The position numbers and the translations under genes were made by a program. A stretch of 64,000 nucleotides of DNA from Taxawa tesnikishii (nom. ined.) (lineage: Eukaryota > Ascomycota > Dothideomycetes > Dothideales), in assembly GCA_030247885.1 (NCBI GenBank), contig JAPDRO010000002.1, positions 1,054,001 through 1,118,000 of the forward strand, in the 5' to 3' direction. Below are positions 22,662 to 33,555 of the stretch, piece after piece. The number at the start of each line of letters is the position of its first letter. Positions within the stretch are counted from its first letter, which is position 1. Below the pieces are notes generated by a model. That model had not been told where the DNA came from and did not search any database. It was given only the letters and a program-made list of their open reading frames with translations.

Positions 22662-24696
22662 TCAACTTTGACACTTTGGTAGGCTGTTGTTCCTCATCAT
22701 GCTTCTGGTCCCTGCTCGCTTCTTGTCCCCCGACCACATCCTGTTGTGTGCGAACCCCGGTACTTGACCCGGCTCCTGCTCCTTCGCCGATAGTCTATCG
22801 CTGCCCGGTTCCTGTTCCTTCCTCAATTCTCGGATCAGCTCGTCCATCTCCCGTTCTTGACCGGCCGCATTGTTGGCTACCACGTCCAGCTCCGTGACCG
22901 CTGCCAGAGACTCTCGCGAAGGCGCCTTGTCAATCTCCGAGAACCTTCTCATCTTCAACCGCTCCGGCCACCGTAGGAGATAGCTCAAGCGCTTGCCTTC
23001 TCCGCCTTCTGAGGCTCTGCGGGCACTGGCGCCGGACACGCGAACGCTCGATCTAGTGGCCCCCGGCGCTGGGTCAACACCGTTCTCTACAGTATCTTCG
23101 CTCGGCGCATCTACAGTCGCTTGGATCCGTTCCGGCCAACGCAGGATCCAGCTTAGTCGCTTGCTTGCTGTGAGATCGTTCGAGGGCTGCTCTAATCGCC
23201 TCTTGTCCTCTTCGCTGACGGGCACATCCTCGAGCTCTGACACGTCCATCGGAGGTTCTTCCTCTTCGGTATGCTCCGTCACTACGATGTGAGGGACGCT
23301 CTCTCGTTTGTTGGACACACCGTCCTTACCCAACGTCTCAGGGCTGTCTTTTTCCGGAACGGTGGGGAGATGCAGTTCATCAACGACTGAAGGCCTGTAG
23401 GGCCGATAACCTCCAGGAGGAGGACCTTGGGTCTGCCGTCGGGCCCCTCGCGGGCCGTGGGCAGACGGCTGAGCCCTTTGTTGGCCTTGAAGAGGCTGTT
23501 GAACCCTCTGCTGGCCCGGCGGCCCCTGGAGAGGCGGCTGACGTCTCAGAGGGCCTTGTCCAGGTGGCGTGACCATCCGTGGTAGCGGTCTACGATACGG
23601 AGCATTGGTCACTGCTCCTGCAGGCATCCCTAGCTTTCCTTTCGGTGGAACTGCAGGAGCATGAGATGGGAACGAAGCCCAAAGAGAAGGCGCGCCATTT
23701 GCTTGATACGGTTCAGGACTTTTAGTAAGCTCTTCTGGGTGGTACACGTCGGACTTTTGCAAGGTCTCATGTGGAAGAGGATCTTGAGGTAGAGCATCAC
23801 TTTGGTTGGAACCTCGTGTCTTGTCTGCAGGAGATGCTTTTGGCCTGTTCCCGAGTTCCCGAATATGGACTCTGGATGAGACTCCACAAAAGGGGTGCGT
23901 GGTTCCTTTTCTTGACGCCCTGCTTCCCGCCGAACAAGGAAGAAAACTCCCAAGGCTATGAGAGCAATACCACCGATAATCCCGATGGCGATTCCTGCTT
24001 TGGCTCCTCCGGACAGTGACAGAGGGGTGTATAACCGGATGTTGGAGTGTTGGTTGGTGTAGTAGACGGAGTAAAGGTACGGGCTGGCGTTGTAGACTTC
24101 GACGATGACTTCGGTGGCGAGCTGGTTATACCAGTACTGGATGCTGTGGCGTAGGATAATGAAACGATTGATGTAGTTCCAGGTAGAACGCTTGTTGTAA
24201 TGTCTGCCGAACTGGTGTCCGCGAGCATTGATGTGGCATCGCTGTCAGATGCAGCGGTGGACGGATCCGTATCGTATGCAGTACTGGTTTGCGTATCATC
24301 AGAACTCGTTATTGGATCGGGCGAGGGTGTGTTGTTTGCAGTATCCGCCGAATCAGTGCTGCTCGGCGTAGCAAACTCGACTGATACAGTGCTTGTGACT
24401 GGCACTGCGCCTGGCGCATTGCTTGATGGTGCAGCGGCGTCTGAGGATTCAGGGGCAGCCGTGGAAGGCGAAGAATCTGCGGGTGATGTTGGCTCGGTCG
24501 ATGTGGTAGGGGAGTCCGAGGACGCTGGCGATGCGTCGGCTGCGGACGATGTAGGATCAGGAGTGTTGCTCGTAGGGCTTGCCAATGGTGCAGATGTGGA
24601 AATTCCGGACGTACCGGTGCTGGAACCAGAAGAGCTGCCCGGGTCCGGTGAAGCGGTTGCACCATCCGTATCGGTGTCATCAAAGGGACTGTCCAT
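22662..24696 (-). CDS. Mucin-like single-pass membrane protein with repeated cytosolic motif
   Basis: From 24696 leftwards the protein begins with about 215 residues of Ser/Thr/Pro/Ala-rich, presumably O-glycosylated ectodomain. A single membrane helix follows (AGIAIGIIGGIALIALGVFF, then RR) and then a cytosolic tail of about 450 residues. The tail has a Gln/Pro-rich stretch near 23420-23560 and two copies of a motif, KRLSWILRWPER and KRLSYLLRWPER, near 23150 and 22980. Two frame changes are needed: one extra G in GGGG 24024-24027, just before the helix, and one base near the CCC runs at 23850-23860. The frame is also open upstream of 24696 to about 24805, so the true start and signal peptide are not resolved. 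The layout resembles fungal wall-stress sensors (Wsc/Mid2-like), but no WSC domain is seen. The function is an inference only. Confidence 0.7.
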
Positions 24697-25016
24697 CTCT
24701 TTACTGTTGACCTGCCTGTATCGCAGCGTGCGAGGAAAATGTTCCTACTCTTAGATTTTCCACTTCGCTCGAACTCGGTGAAGTTAGCTGTTCCAAGGTC
24801 TTTCCGACCTAGCCACCCAACACATGACATGTTGTACGCATCCGTCTCGTTCATTGTCTGAAGCTGAGCAAGAGAACAAAGGAACGGGGAGATTGAAAGG
24901 CATTTGCGTCCAAAGCCCGAAGACGCGTTCGCCGCGTTCGCCGTGTTCGGATGAGAGCGTTGAAAGGAAGAACGACCGCTTGAAGCGCTGGATTCGTTGT
25001 TCCATGGTCAAGTTAT

Positions 25017-25040
25017 TACTGTACACTGTACACTGTACAC
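25017..25040. repeat. Three tandem copies of a 7-bp unit (ACTGTAC)
   Basis: A short perfect tandem array of the self-similar heptamer ACTGTAC, followed by ACGCGT. It sits in the gene-poor region. Confidence 0.8.
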
Positions 25041-26381
25041 GCGTCATCTGCCCTCGAGACTTCCACGTTGTCCACGATTTTGAGCAATTTCTTGTCTGTG
25101 CCCTCATATGTGGACTCGCAATACTGGGAGATGTTGTCCGTGGAATATCCAGAGGTTAGTGTCGCGCGGCTGCAGGGTACAATCGATCTGCATGCAAGAC
25201 GCAGGGCGTTGTGACCTGCAGCGTTCAACACACGAGGCGGGATGACGGGTCCAACCAAAGAGACATTGCACGACGCTTAATTTAGATGTCCTTGCAACAC
25301 AATAACAGGAATGCTTCTGTCAAATAGTCTGAGACTGATACACGGCTGGACGTCAAGCCTGTACAGACCTCTACGTGTGCTCAGTAAAGCAGGGCGACGT
25401 AGTAGACTCACTGCATTGACTGTATCCGTGGTGGACGGAAGCGGACATCAACACACCAGCGGCAATGCAATGCATCTAGGCCGCCGCAAGATAAGGTCAG
25501 GGCGGAGAGAGGGGGTTGACGTTGACGAGAACACTGGCGTCTTGTGACCTGCCTTCACTATTGTCTCAGAGTGGGGAAGGTAAGGTTCACATGCAATTCC
25601 CCACGGCCGCATGCCGCGGTCACCAGGCATTCATTCATTGATCGATTTCGGAAGGCAATTGACCTCAGGTGCGGCGAGGGTGCTCAATGGACGGCGTTGA
25701 GTCTCGGCGAGATGCCACCGACTTCTGGCAGCATGTGCTTCATGACGGAGTTTGCGGAGGGAAGGATTCCGTCGGAGGTCAGCTTGTATATCGCCATGAT
25801 TCAATGGGAATGGGGGCAAAGGAGGTACCGCCCGCGCCCATTGCACGCCGCTGTATTGCGACAACAACTAGACGGAGCTAACGATGGCTTGCTGGCCGTC
25901 TTCTGCACACTCACGGCCGCCTACGTCCGGTGAGCCGGTCAGAAGGACGGCCGATCAGCGGGCGAGCAAACAGATGTCGCAGCTCGACCGCTCGCCTGCT
26001 GCTGCTGCTGTGTGAGAGAGGCGGCCACCCAATGACGACTGACTGCTGTCAGGCGGCCGTGCTGCGGGCTCTCTCGGACGGACACGCGTGCACCCTGCTT
26101 GCCTCGCCGCTGGCACTCGAGGTATCGGAGTTCAGGCAACAACACAGTGCATTGGGTTGATTGGAACAAACCATGGGTCAATTGCAGAGTAGTCGTTGTT
26201 CGTACCAGAGATGCTCGCCGGCCTGAAACCCTGGCTGCCAACAGACCAGACGGACATGGGCAGCAGATCCGGTTCGGTGTGGCGGAGTGCGGGTGCGCTA
26301 GTGGCGCCAAGCCGACCGGGAAGAGTCATCCCATGAGTCTTGTGGGAGCGTGCGGAACGACTCCAGTTTTGCGACGTGCCT

Positions 26382-26431
26382 GAGTACAGTACAGTACAGT
26401 ACCGTCCAGTCCAGTCCAGTCCAGTACAAGC
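26382..26431. repeat. Compound pentanucleotide microsatellite
   Basis: About four AGTAC-type pentamers run directly into about four CCAGT pentamers with one transitional unit. This looks like point change followed by expansion of the changed unit. Confidence 0.85.
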
Positions 26432-27110
26432 AGAGCGTTTGCAAAGATGCAGTCGCGCATCGCCGTGGTGCTTCCCAATTGCGCCCAGATTGGCCCGCCT
26501 ATCTTGCTTCCTTGCTTCCACCACCCTCCGTTCCCTTCTGGCTACGCGGTTTGCCCGCCATTGGCCAATTGGCGCCGCCCTCTCCCATGGAAAGCGAGCG
26601 CTCACCTTCCACTGCCTTCTGCTCTAGTCATGCTCTATTCGTCAGCAGGCAACAATCACAAGCCAATGCCACTTTGATTCACGGTTTGTAACCAGTCATC
26701 CCGAAGGCACTCGTACCGCTGCCGCCTGAACCCAACCTAACCTAATCTAACCCTACTTAGCCACCCCTTCGCAGGTGACACATGCTTTGCGACACTCGTC
26801 TGCTAATCCTCTCAGTCGCCCATATAAGCACTCTCTATCCCTCTCCTTCTTCAAAGACGCTTTCCCCCACCCACCTTCCATTGACCCGCCCAGCTCACCG
26901 ATCTAGTGCGACAACAACCAATTGGCCTCAATTGGTCGGCCATTAAGTCTCTGCCTAACTTCGCAAAAGTCAAAAGGACATACCTACCACACCATTACAA
27001 CGGCGTCGCCACTCTTAACCACTCGCTTGAATAGACCGGTTCTTCCTACATTGCAACCGTCTTTCTCTTCCATCAATACATTTCAAGAGTCGGATACAAC
27101 ACAACACCTC

Positions 27111-28237
27111 ATGGAATACCATACACTTTCGCCAGAAGGCAACAAAGCGCCGCCTATGGGCTTCTGGTTCTCCCTCCAGAACTACCCAAGGTCGACAGCT
27201 TCTCTGACTCTCCTTTGACCGAGAAGCACAGAGGTACTCCAGCAGACATGGATAGCATCAACAAGACTCAACTTCCCTCTATCCGCACACTGCTGGCTCG
27301 CACACCAGACGCGTCGCCGCAGACGCTAAAGGTGCAAGAGGAGGAGTACTCGCCACGCATGACTGCAAGAGAAGTTGATCCGCAACTCTTCCCATCAGAG
27401 AACAAACTTCGCCACTCAGAGGCCATGCAGCGCCCTGAGCCTGAGCAGACACCATCGATTAGCGACATCATCAGCACACATATGGCTAGGCAAGCAAGAA
27501 CCTTACCTCCGCTACCCCAGCCGAAAGAGGACGAGTATCAGCTTATCGCCGACGTTGTCATGGTGTCTAGGGTGCTCAAGAAAGTCGCCCGCGATCCAAA
27601 GGCCTGGGCAAACAGAGAATTGGAGTACTTGAGTGCAATGAAGACATCTACTACCACTCATGCTCAGACATCCAAGGCCACCAGAAAGACCACCACAACG
27701 AAGACAACGAAAACTTCTGCCCCAAAACGTCGCAGGGTGGCAAAGGATCCATTGGCGCCGAAGCCAGAACGAGTGCAGAGGAAGGCAAGATCAGAGCACG
27801 ATTCGCTTTCTCCAGTTTTCATGGATGCGATCGCACACACGAAACCTTCAAAGCCTGCACCCTCGAAAGACACTACACTTTACACTGAGATTCCCGACTA
27901 TTGTCCTCCCATCTCGACGCTGGGCGACAACCCAAGGGCACTCAAAGTCACCTGGCCAAGCCAGCCACTCGACCTTTCCGCGGACCCGGACAGACACCTG
28001 CTGCATGAGTCTGAGATCTACGTTGCGTCTGCGCTGCGTTTAACATGTCAAGCCTACCTTCGCGCAAAACGTCGCCTGTTCCAGGCTCGCTTTCAGTCTT
28101 ACTGCAACGGCAAAGAGTTCCGCAAGACCACCGCTCAGCAGGCCTGCAAGATCGACGTCAACAAGGCCAGCTCTCTGTGGTCGGCCTTTGAGAAGGTCGG
28201 CTGGTTCGACCCAGAGTGGATGGAGCAGTATCTGTAA
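27111..28237 (+). CDS. SWIRM-domain protein
   Basis: A single exon of about 375 residues when the frame is read from ATG 27111 with one more G in GGG 27158-27160; otherwise the first in-frame ATG is 27251. The first half is a disordered Ser/Pro/Thr region, and a lysine/arginine-rich patch (PKRRRVAKDPLAPKPERVQRK has a likely nuclear signal) follows near residue 205. The last 80 residues form a SWIRM helical domain: LHESEIYVASALRLTCQAYL, then a KRRLF..R helix, and KIDVNKASSLWSAFEKVGWF at the end. SWIRM domains bind nucleosomal DNA or partner proteins in chromatin complexes. The architecture (SWIRM alone at the C-terminus) resembles Fun19-like fungal proteins rather than Ada2, Rsc8 or LSD1, which carry additional SANT or oxidase domains. 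Confidence 0.85.
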
Positions 28238-28837
28238 GACTGCTCGCGTCCACTCATCGTATCATGATTCACGCATTTGAAGTACGACACGACGCATAAT
28301 ACCACTTCAGCACCAAGACTTGTTTTCAGTGGCCTCGACGGCCACACTCGGCATCCTTTCTTTTGTCACGTTAGAACATCATGAGCCGCAACAAGCCACG
28401 GATGGCCGGGACTGTCATGGGATTACGGCGTTGGGCTAGGCATCAGACTCCGCTTATACTTCTGCAGCAACGGAGTTCTTGGTTTTTTTATCATACCGAC
28501 TGGTTAGGATGGTGTTCTGGGACTGCGGACAGCATGAGATACCCCAATCAGCCGCCTTTTCTGTAATTTTCGTACTAAATTGACACAATGCAACGTTTCC
28601 TTTTGCCACAACGCTCAATTGAGTGAGTGTGGCAATCATTCATTAGTGATCTGTACTTGTGGACTAGAGTTTCGGCACGTGATGGATCCGGTAGCCGTGG
28701 ACTTCCGCTGTCAGCTTCACTGTTGACAAGAATAGGCTTGAGACCCTGGGGAAACGCGGCTGCTGCCCTAAGCAGACATTGCCCGTACCATCGTTCTACA
28801 CCTGCCATCGTGGATGCTGTCCCAACATTCATAGGCC
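28238..28837. other. Intergenic, no gene seen
   Basis: 600 bp between two genes on the same strand. No open frame with protein character; one T7 tract near 28482. Confidence 0.5.
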
Positions 28838-30404
28838 ATGTCGCAAACACAAATAGAAAACGCCGACTCGATCCGGGAGGAGGAGGTTGAGGATAACAAG
28901 AAGAAGCAGAAGAGCAGAAGACCAGCGAGTGCGCGCATCCGTGGAACCCGCACGTATAGTAGAGCGGAGGCTTACAGATGATATGGGACAGATACTGCTT
29001 TCCGGCAACAGCGCTTGAAGGCCTGGCAGTCAGTCCACACTGTTGCGAGAAAGCGCGGGATCGCGTTGTCACTAACAGTACATACGCAGACCGATCCTTA
29101 CGCCTAAGACCGTCCTACCCCTCTTCTTCGCCGTCGGCATCATCTTCGCGCCAATTGGAGGCCTCCTGCTATGGGCAAGCGCTCAGGTCAGTCAAGAGAG
29201 CAGATACGATTCAGTCGGCAGACGGGCTGATTGAGGATATACAACAGGTTCAAGAGCTGTCTATAGACTACCAGGATTGCGCGACAAGAGCGCCAGAATG
29301 GCCTACCTTCAGCAGCGTACCGTCCAGCCATTTCTCCACTTCGTTCAAGAACGCTACGCCTGCCGCTGAGGTTCCTAGCTGGTCCAGGAATACCACGCTT
29401 GTACACTATGGCAATGGGGGCGACTACACCGTCAACACGACTGTCTGTATGCTGCAATTCTACGTCCCTGACGTGATCGGCCCTCCGGTTCTCTTCTACT
29501 ATCGACTCACCAACTTTTACCAAAACCATAGAAGATACGTCAAGTCTTACGACCAGGATCAGTTGTCGGGGAAGTTCCGCAGCAACACGTCTATTCACGA
29601 GAGCGACTGCGATCCTCTCCGTACAGATGACGCAACCGGCAAGGCCTACTATCCTTGCGGCTTGATCGCAAACTCAGTGTTCAACGACACCTTCTTCAGC
29701 CCTGTCCTCCTCAACACGCCTGGTTCCAATGCTGGCAACACGACCTACCAGATGTCGAACAAGGGAATCGCTTGGGACAGCGACAAGGACTTGTACAAAA
29801 CAACAGCATATACGGTCGATCAGGTTGTACCACCACCAAACTGGCGCGTGCGGTACCCAACATACAACGAGACATTCCCACTTCCCGACCTGCATGATGA
29901 TGAGGCATTCCAGGTATGGATGCGCACAGCTGGTCTTCCGTCGTTCAGCAAGCTTGCTCTTCGCAACGACGACACGGCAATGGCAGTTGGGCGGTACCAG
30001 GTGGACATCCACGATTGTGAGTCTAGACTATCGCTCTGTGGAGGCAGAGCAGCTTCGCATTAACGCCACCGCCCCGCAGACTTCCCGACAACCATTTATG
30101 ATGGCACCAAGTCCATCCTGATCAGCACTCGCACCGTCATGGGTGGCAAGAACCCGTTCTTGGGTATCGCCTACATTGTTGTTGCTGGTATTTGCATTCT
30201 ACTGGGTGCACTATTCACTGCTACTCATCTGATTCGTCCTCGGTGAGTATTGATTTGGCATTTCCGTATAGAAGGAACAAAGAATCGGTGGCTAATCGGT
30301 GGCGTAGGAAACTCGGCGACCACACCTACCTCAGCTGGAACAATGACCAGTCCTCCTCAGCAACGGCCACAGGAAGAGCGAGCCGGCCAGGTGACACGGC
30401 GTAA
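28838..30404 (+). CDS. CDC50: CDC50/LEM3-family flippase subunit
   Basis: Six exons (28838-28928, 28992-29028, 29090-29186, 29248-30016, 30080-30242, 30308-30404) give 417 residues with no frame problem. The N-terminus is short, cytosolic and Lys/Arg-rich, then [20 protein letters not shown] assembles perfectly across two introns. TM1 is [20 protein letters not shown] and TM2 is [20 protein letters not shown]. The large lumenal loop between them carries the family's paired cysteines ([21 protein letters not shown]) and several N-x-S/T sites, plus [13 protein letters not shown] and the [15 protein letters not shown] region. These proteins are obligate beta subunits of P4-ATPase phospholipid flippases: they bring the ATPase out of the ER and support its cycle. 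Fungi have two or three paralogues (Cdc50, Lem3, Crf1); which one this is cannot be decided by eye. Confidence 0.93.
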
Positions 30405-31101
30405 GAGGCTGCCTGTTCTCTGCGTGCGGACGATGTTCCATTCATCATGATTCTATGGGTGTACAGGATGTCCCAGGCGTTGCATTAGGTAGGTCAGGTT
30501 TTGTGACTTTACGACAGTATCTGATGGCTTCCCTCATCAATCAAATTGCATTCTGTGTTTGATATAACAAAGTTTGCTGTGCAGGTTCCAGAGTCTTGTT
30601 CTCCACTTCGCAGAAGTTCCCCTTGTTGCGCACATTCCTGGAGCCGCGCGCTCCGCGACCGAACATCCTGCACGCGGTCTTGGCATTGTGAAGCGCGTCC
30701 TTTCTCATAAGACTTCGATCCGGACTGCTGTCCGCGCAGAGTCTAGATCGGAGTACTATATTCCCCTATAGACTGGTCTGGTCGGGAGCGTTGCCTATTC
30801 GGGCTTTCTTTGTGGCTTCGTTCAAAGGTGAGTATAGCCGCAACCAACATATTGAACAACAACCAGTGAACGCCACGATATTGGTTCCACTTGCCTTGAC
30901 CACACTCCCGGCTCTAGACCGACCGGACGGAAGCACATAAATACAAGAACGGGCCCGATCTGTTCATCGGAGCAGCAGATCGCTGATTACTCTACCGCGA
31001 CCTCGAGGACTGGCATTGCCAAGGAAATAGGTCCATTACTTTGGCTTTGTTGTACATACCTACCGTTCGTTGTATACACTTATAATTACCCCTCAGCAGC
31101 A
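30405..31101. other. Intergenic region and probable metalloprotease promoter
   Basis: About 700 bp. A TATA-like CATAAATAC at about 30936-30944 lies roughly 160 bp before the metalloprotease ATG. No gene seen. Confidence 0.45.
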
Positions 31102-32048
31102 ATGCATACTGCAGCACTTTGCACGGGCCTGGCCAGCCTTCTTTCGCTGGCCGCAGCCAGGAGAGCCGGGAAAGCCACCATTATTCACCAGAACGAGACA
31201 GCCATCGAGTACAAGCACTTCGACTGCGGTACCCATGCAGGACACGGTTCGGCAGCTTTTAACAGATCGCTCGCCGTGCTCCATTCCCACGAGAAGGCCC
31301 AGAAGCGCTTTTTCAAAGTCCCAGGTGCCATGACGCACAAGCCCAAGGCGTCCCAGAAGCAGGCTCAGATCAACGTCGACGCTGTTTTCCATGTCGTCAC
31401 CAAGCAGGCATCTGCCGGTAGCATCACTCCACAAATGGTGCAAGACCAGGTCACGGCGATGAACACGGCGTACAACCCCTACGGGGTCAATTTCAACCTC
31501 GTCAACACGACCTGGACCGTCAACGACCTCTGGGCCGTAGCCGCGGGAAGCGACATGGACGCCGTCAAGGCGGCCCTGCGCCAGGGCACGTACTCGACGC
31601 TCAACCTCTACTTCCACACCGACCTCGCCGGCAACATCCTCGGGACCTGCACGCTGCCCAACACCGTACCCGCCGGCGCCGACCCCACCCTCTACGTCTC
31701 CGACGGCTGCAACGTCAACGCGAACACCATGCCCGGCGGCATCGTGCTCGGCTACAACCAAGGCATGACGGCGGTGCACGAGACGGGCCACTGGCTCGGG
31801 CTCCTGCACACCTTCGAGGGCTACTCGTGCACCGGCGACGGCGACTCCATCCTGGACACCCCCAAGAGAGCACCAGCACCGACGGTTGCCCGAGCAAGCC
31901 CGCCAAGGACAGCTGTCCCGGCGTCGTCGGCGTCGATCCCATCCACAATTACATGGATTACAGCACCGACGCTTGCTACACCGGCTTCACCCAGGGCCAG
32001 CAGCAGAGGATCATGGATATGTGGACCCAGTACCGCCAAGGTCACTGA
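31102..32048 (+). CDS. Secreted M43 (pappalysin-type) zinc metalloprotease
   Basis: A single exon of about 315 residues. The signal peptide is MHTAALCTGLASLLSLAAA. A propeptide-like region of about 80 residues precedes the catalytic domain. The zinc site is the metzincin motif HETGHWLGLLH near residue 216, followed by the Met-turn region NYMDYSTDACYTGFTQGQ. The Cys pattern (GTCTLP, DGCN, YSCTGDGD, DGCPS, DSCPG, DACYTG) fits disulfide-linked fungal extracellular metalloproteases. The C-terminal part is in another frame: one more C in CCCCC 31859-31863 joins GDSILDTP to QESTSTDGCPSKPAKDSCPG, and the gene then stops at 32048 rather than 32112. It is expected to digest extracellular protein and may act on host tissue if the fungus is associated with one; that last point is inference. 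Confidence 0.92.
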
Positions 32049-32164
32049 GGCGGCTGGCTCTCTGGGTAATTCTTTCTTCCCCCATGTCCAAGAAACTCCT
32101 TTTTCCTTGTAAAAAATGGTGTTTTTGGTTTGCTGCTCAGGAATGTTTTACGGGAGGGTGCTTC

Positions 32165-32185
32165 TATTTTATTTTATTTATCTAT

Positions 32186-32232
<47 letters not shown>

Positions 32233-32239
32233 TTTTTTT
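32165..32239. repeat. (ATTT)n microsatellite
   Basis: About 70 bp of near-perfect TTTA/ATTT tetramers, about 120 bp after the metalloprotease stop, ending in a T7 run. It may lie in the 3' UTR. Confidence 0.95.
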
Positions 32240-33015
32240 GGAAGAGAGATCATGGACGGTCCTTTAACGAAACGCATAGCGATGCGCAATGTCTTTTTCC
32301 AATGATAACGGATGCATTGGGGTCGGGGTGTTGGTCGGAATGCTGTCGCTTTGAGCTAATAATACATACAATACATATTGCAAATGTACATGCAAGCTGT
32401 TTTGTTACGTGTATATACCACTTCCGCACATTCCGGCCTAGTTCGCGAAGCGACACTTCGAGCGAGATGACGGAGCAGAGAGAGTGTAGAGGAAGGGGGA
32501 AAAAAATTAACGTCTCTGCCTAGGGAAGCGGGATACCCTTTGCAAGATGCAGCTTTTCCCCGTCCGATCAAGACTAAGGAGAGCTAGCGAGGAAATCTGG
32601 AGCCCCGTCCATTATGCAAGCGTTCGAGTAAGGTCCCCCAGTTTTGATTGTCCGTGTGGGCATGTATGCAACGGGAATCAGCAGTGCTTGGACCGTCAAG
32701 GGCCCATCACGTTGCTTCCAACGCCCAGTTCGATGGGGGCTCGCAGCACGCTTCCGGCAGGTCTCGTTCCATTGCTCCGCTCTACTCAAGAACTGGGCTT
32801 TTGTCGACAACAGTGAACCACATGCTGGAAGCCGTACATGTTCTCTGACAGGGACCAAAGCCGATCCGGATGATCGATGAGGCCCCAAGAAAATGCGTCC
32901 TATACGTCCAGAAGCAAGGTGGGAGCGAGGACGTATCCCGACCGAGCTACGCCCGAAGGTGCAGTCAACATGAGTTGTGAAGATGATTCCACAGATGGGA
33001 CTCAACCTCCCAGTT

Positions 33016-33056
<41 letters not shown>

Positions 33057-33555
33057 CAGCTATTGATGTAGGTGAGAACCTATGCCGATTGCACTTCGAA
33101 CTTGAACCATCAGAATGACTTGGTAATTACGATAGAACGATATGAGTGAGTAAATCTGTATTGTCCTCCGCAGCCGTGGGTCACGCAGTGCGTACAACGT
33201 ACGTGCCCTTGGCTCCCTAGAAGGAAATCTAAAACTACAGATAGCGAGTCCGGCTCCCCAGCCTGCTTTGCCCAAGTAACATGTGGTCTGTCACAACCAT
33301 TTCTGCAGCCCAATATCCACAAGAAAAGAAAACACAAACGCCTTGCCCAGCCCCCAAGAAGATATAAATGTCTTTCGTTACAGAGTCGCTCCACTCGCTG
33401 GTGGTTCCCGTTCCCCAAACACCTTGCCCACCTCCACAAAGGAGAGGTGTATATATTTGTGCAAGAAACATTCAATGCCGCCCCTAGACTGCAGAAACCC
33501 AAAGAAAAGAGTTGTGACAGAGGCAAAGCAGGTATACAAACAAAAGGGGAGTAGA
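32240..33555. other. Convergent intergenic region, no gene seen
   Basis: 1.3 kb between the 3' ends of the metalloprotease and kinase genes. Overlapping open frames (for example 32574-33005 minus, 33110-33589 minus) have no domain signal. It contains a (CT)n repeat. Confidence 0.5.
33019..33054. repeat. (CT)18 microsatellite
   Basis: An uninterrupted CT dinucleotide run followed by CTTGCAG. Confidence 0.95.

Larger units (their letters stand above)
24697..27110. other. Gene-poor intergenic region with short tandem repeats
   Basis: 2.4 kb without a convincing gene. The many short frames overlap on both strands and lack domains. It contains the tandem repeats listed separately and a telomere-like AACCTAACCTAATCTAACCC stretch at about 26734-26753. 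The right end, from about 26820 (CATATAAGC), is CT-rich and is probably the promoter and leader of the SWIRM gene. Confidence 0.5.

Noticed and set aside
16971-24696. Secondary-metabolite cluster around the P450
   Set aside because: Neighbours are a t6A enzyme, a patatin lipase and a surface protein. No backbone synthase, terpene cyclase or pathway regulator is present.
24200-24754. 184-codon plus-strand frame rich in Asp, Val, Ser and Ala
   Set aside because: It is the exact antisense of the Ser/Thr-rich ectodomain frame, whose low complexity keeps the opposite strand open.
32116-32523. Frame rich in Leu/Phe/Ile/Tyr repeats as a membrane protein
   Set aside because: The apparent hydrophobic segment is simply the translated (ATTT)n microsatellite.
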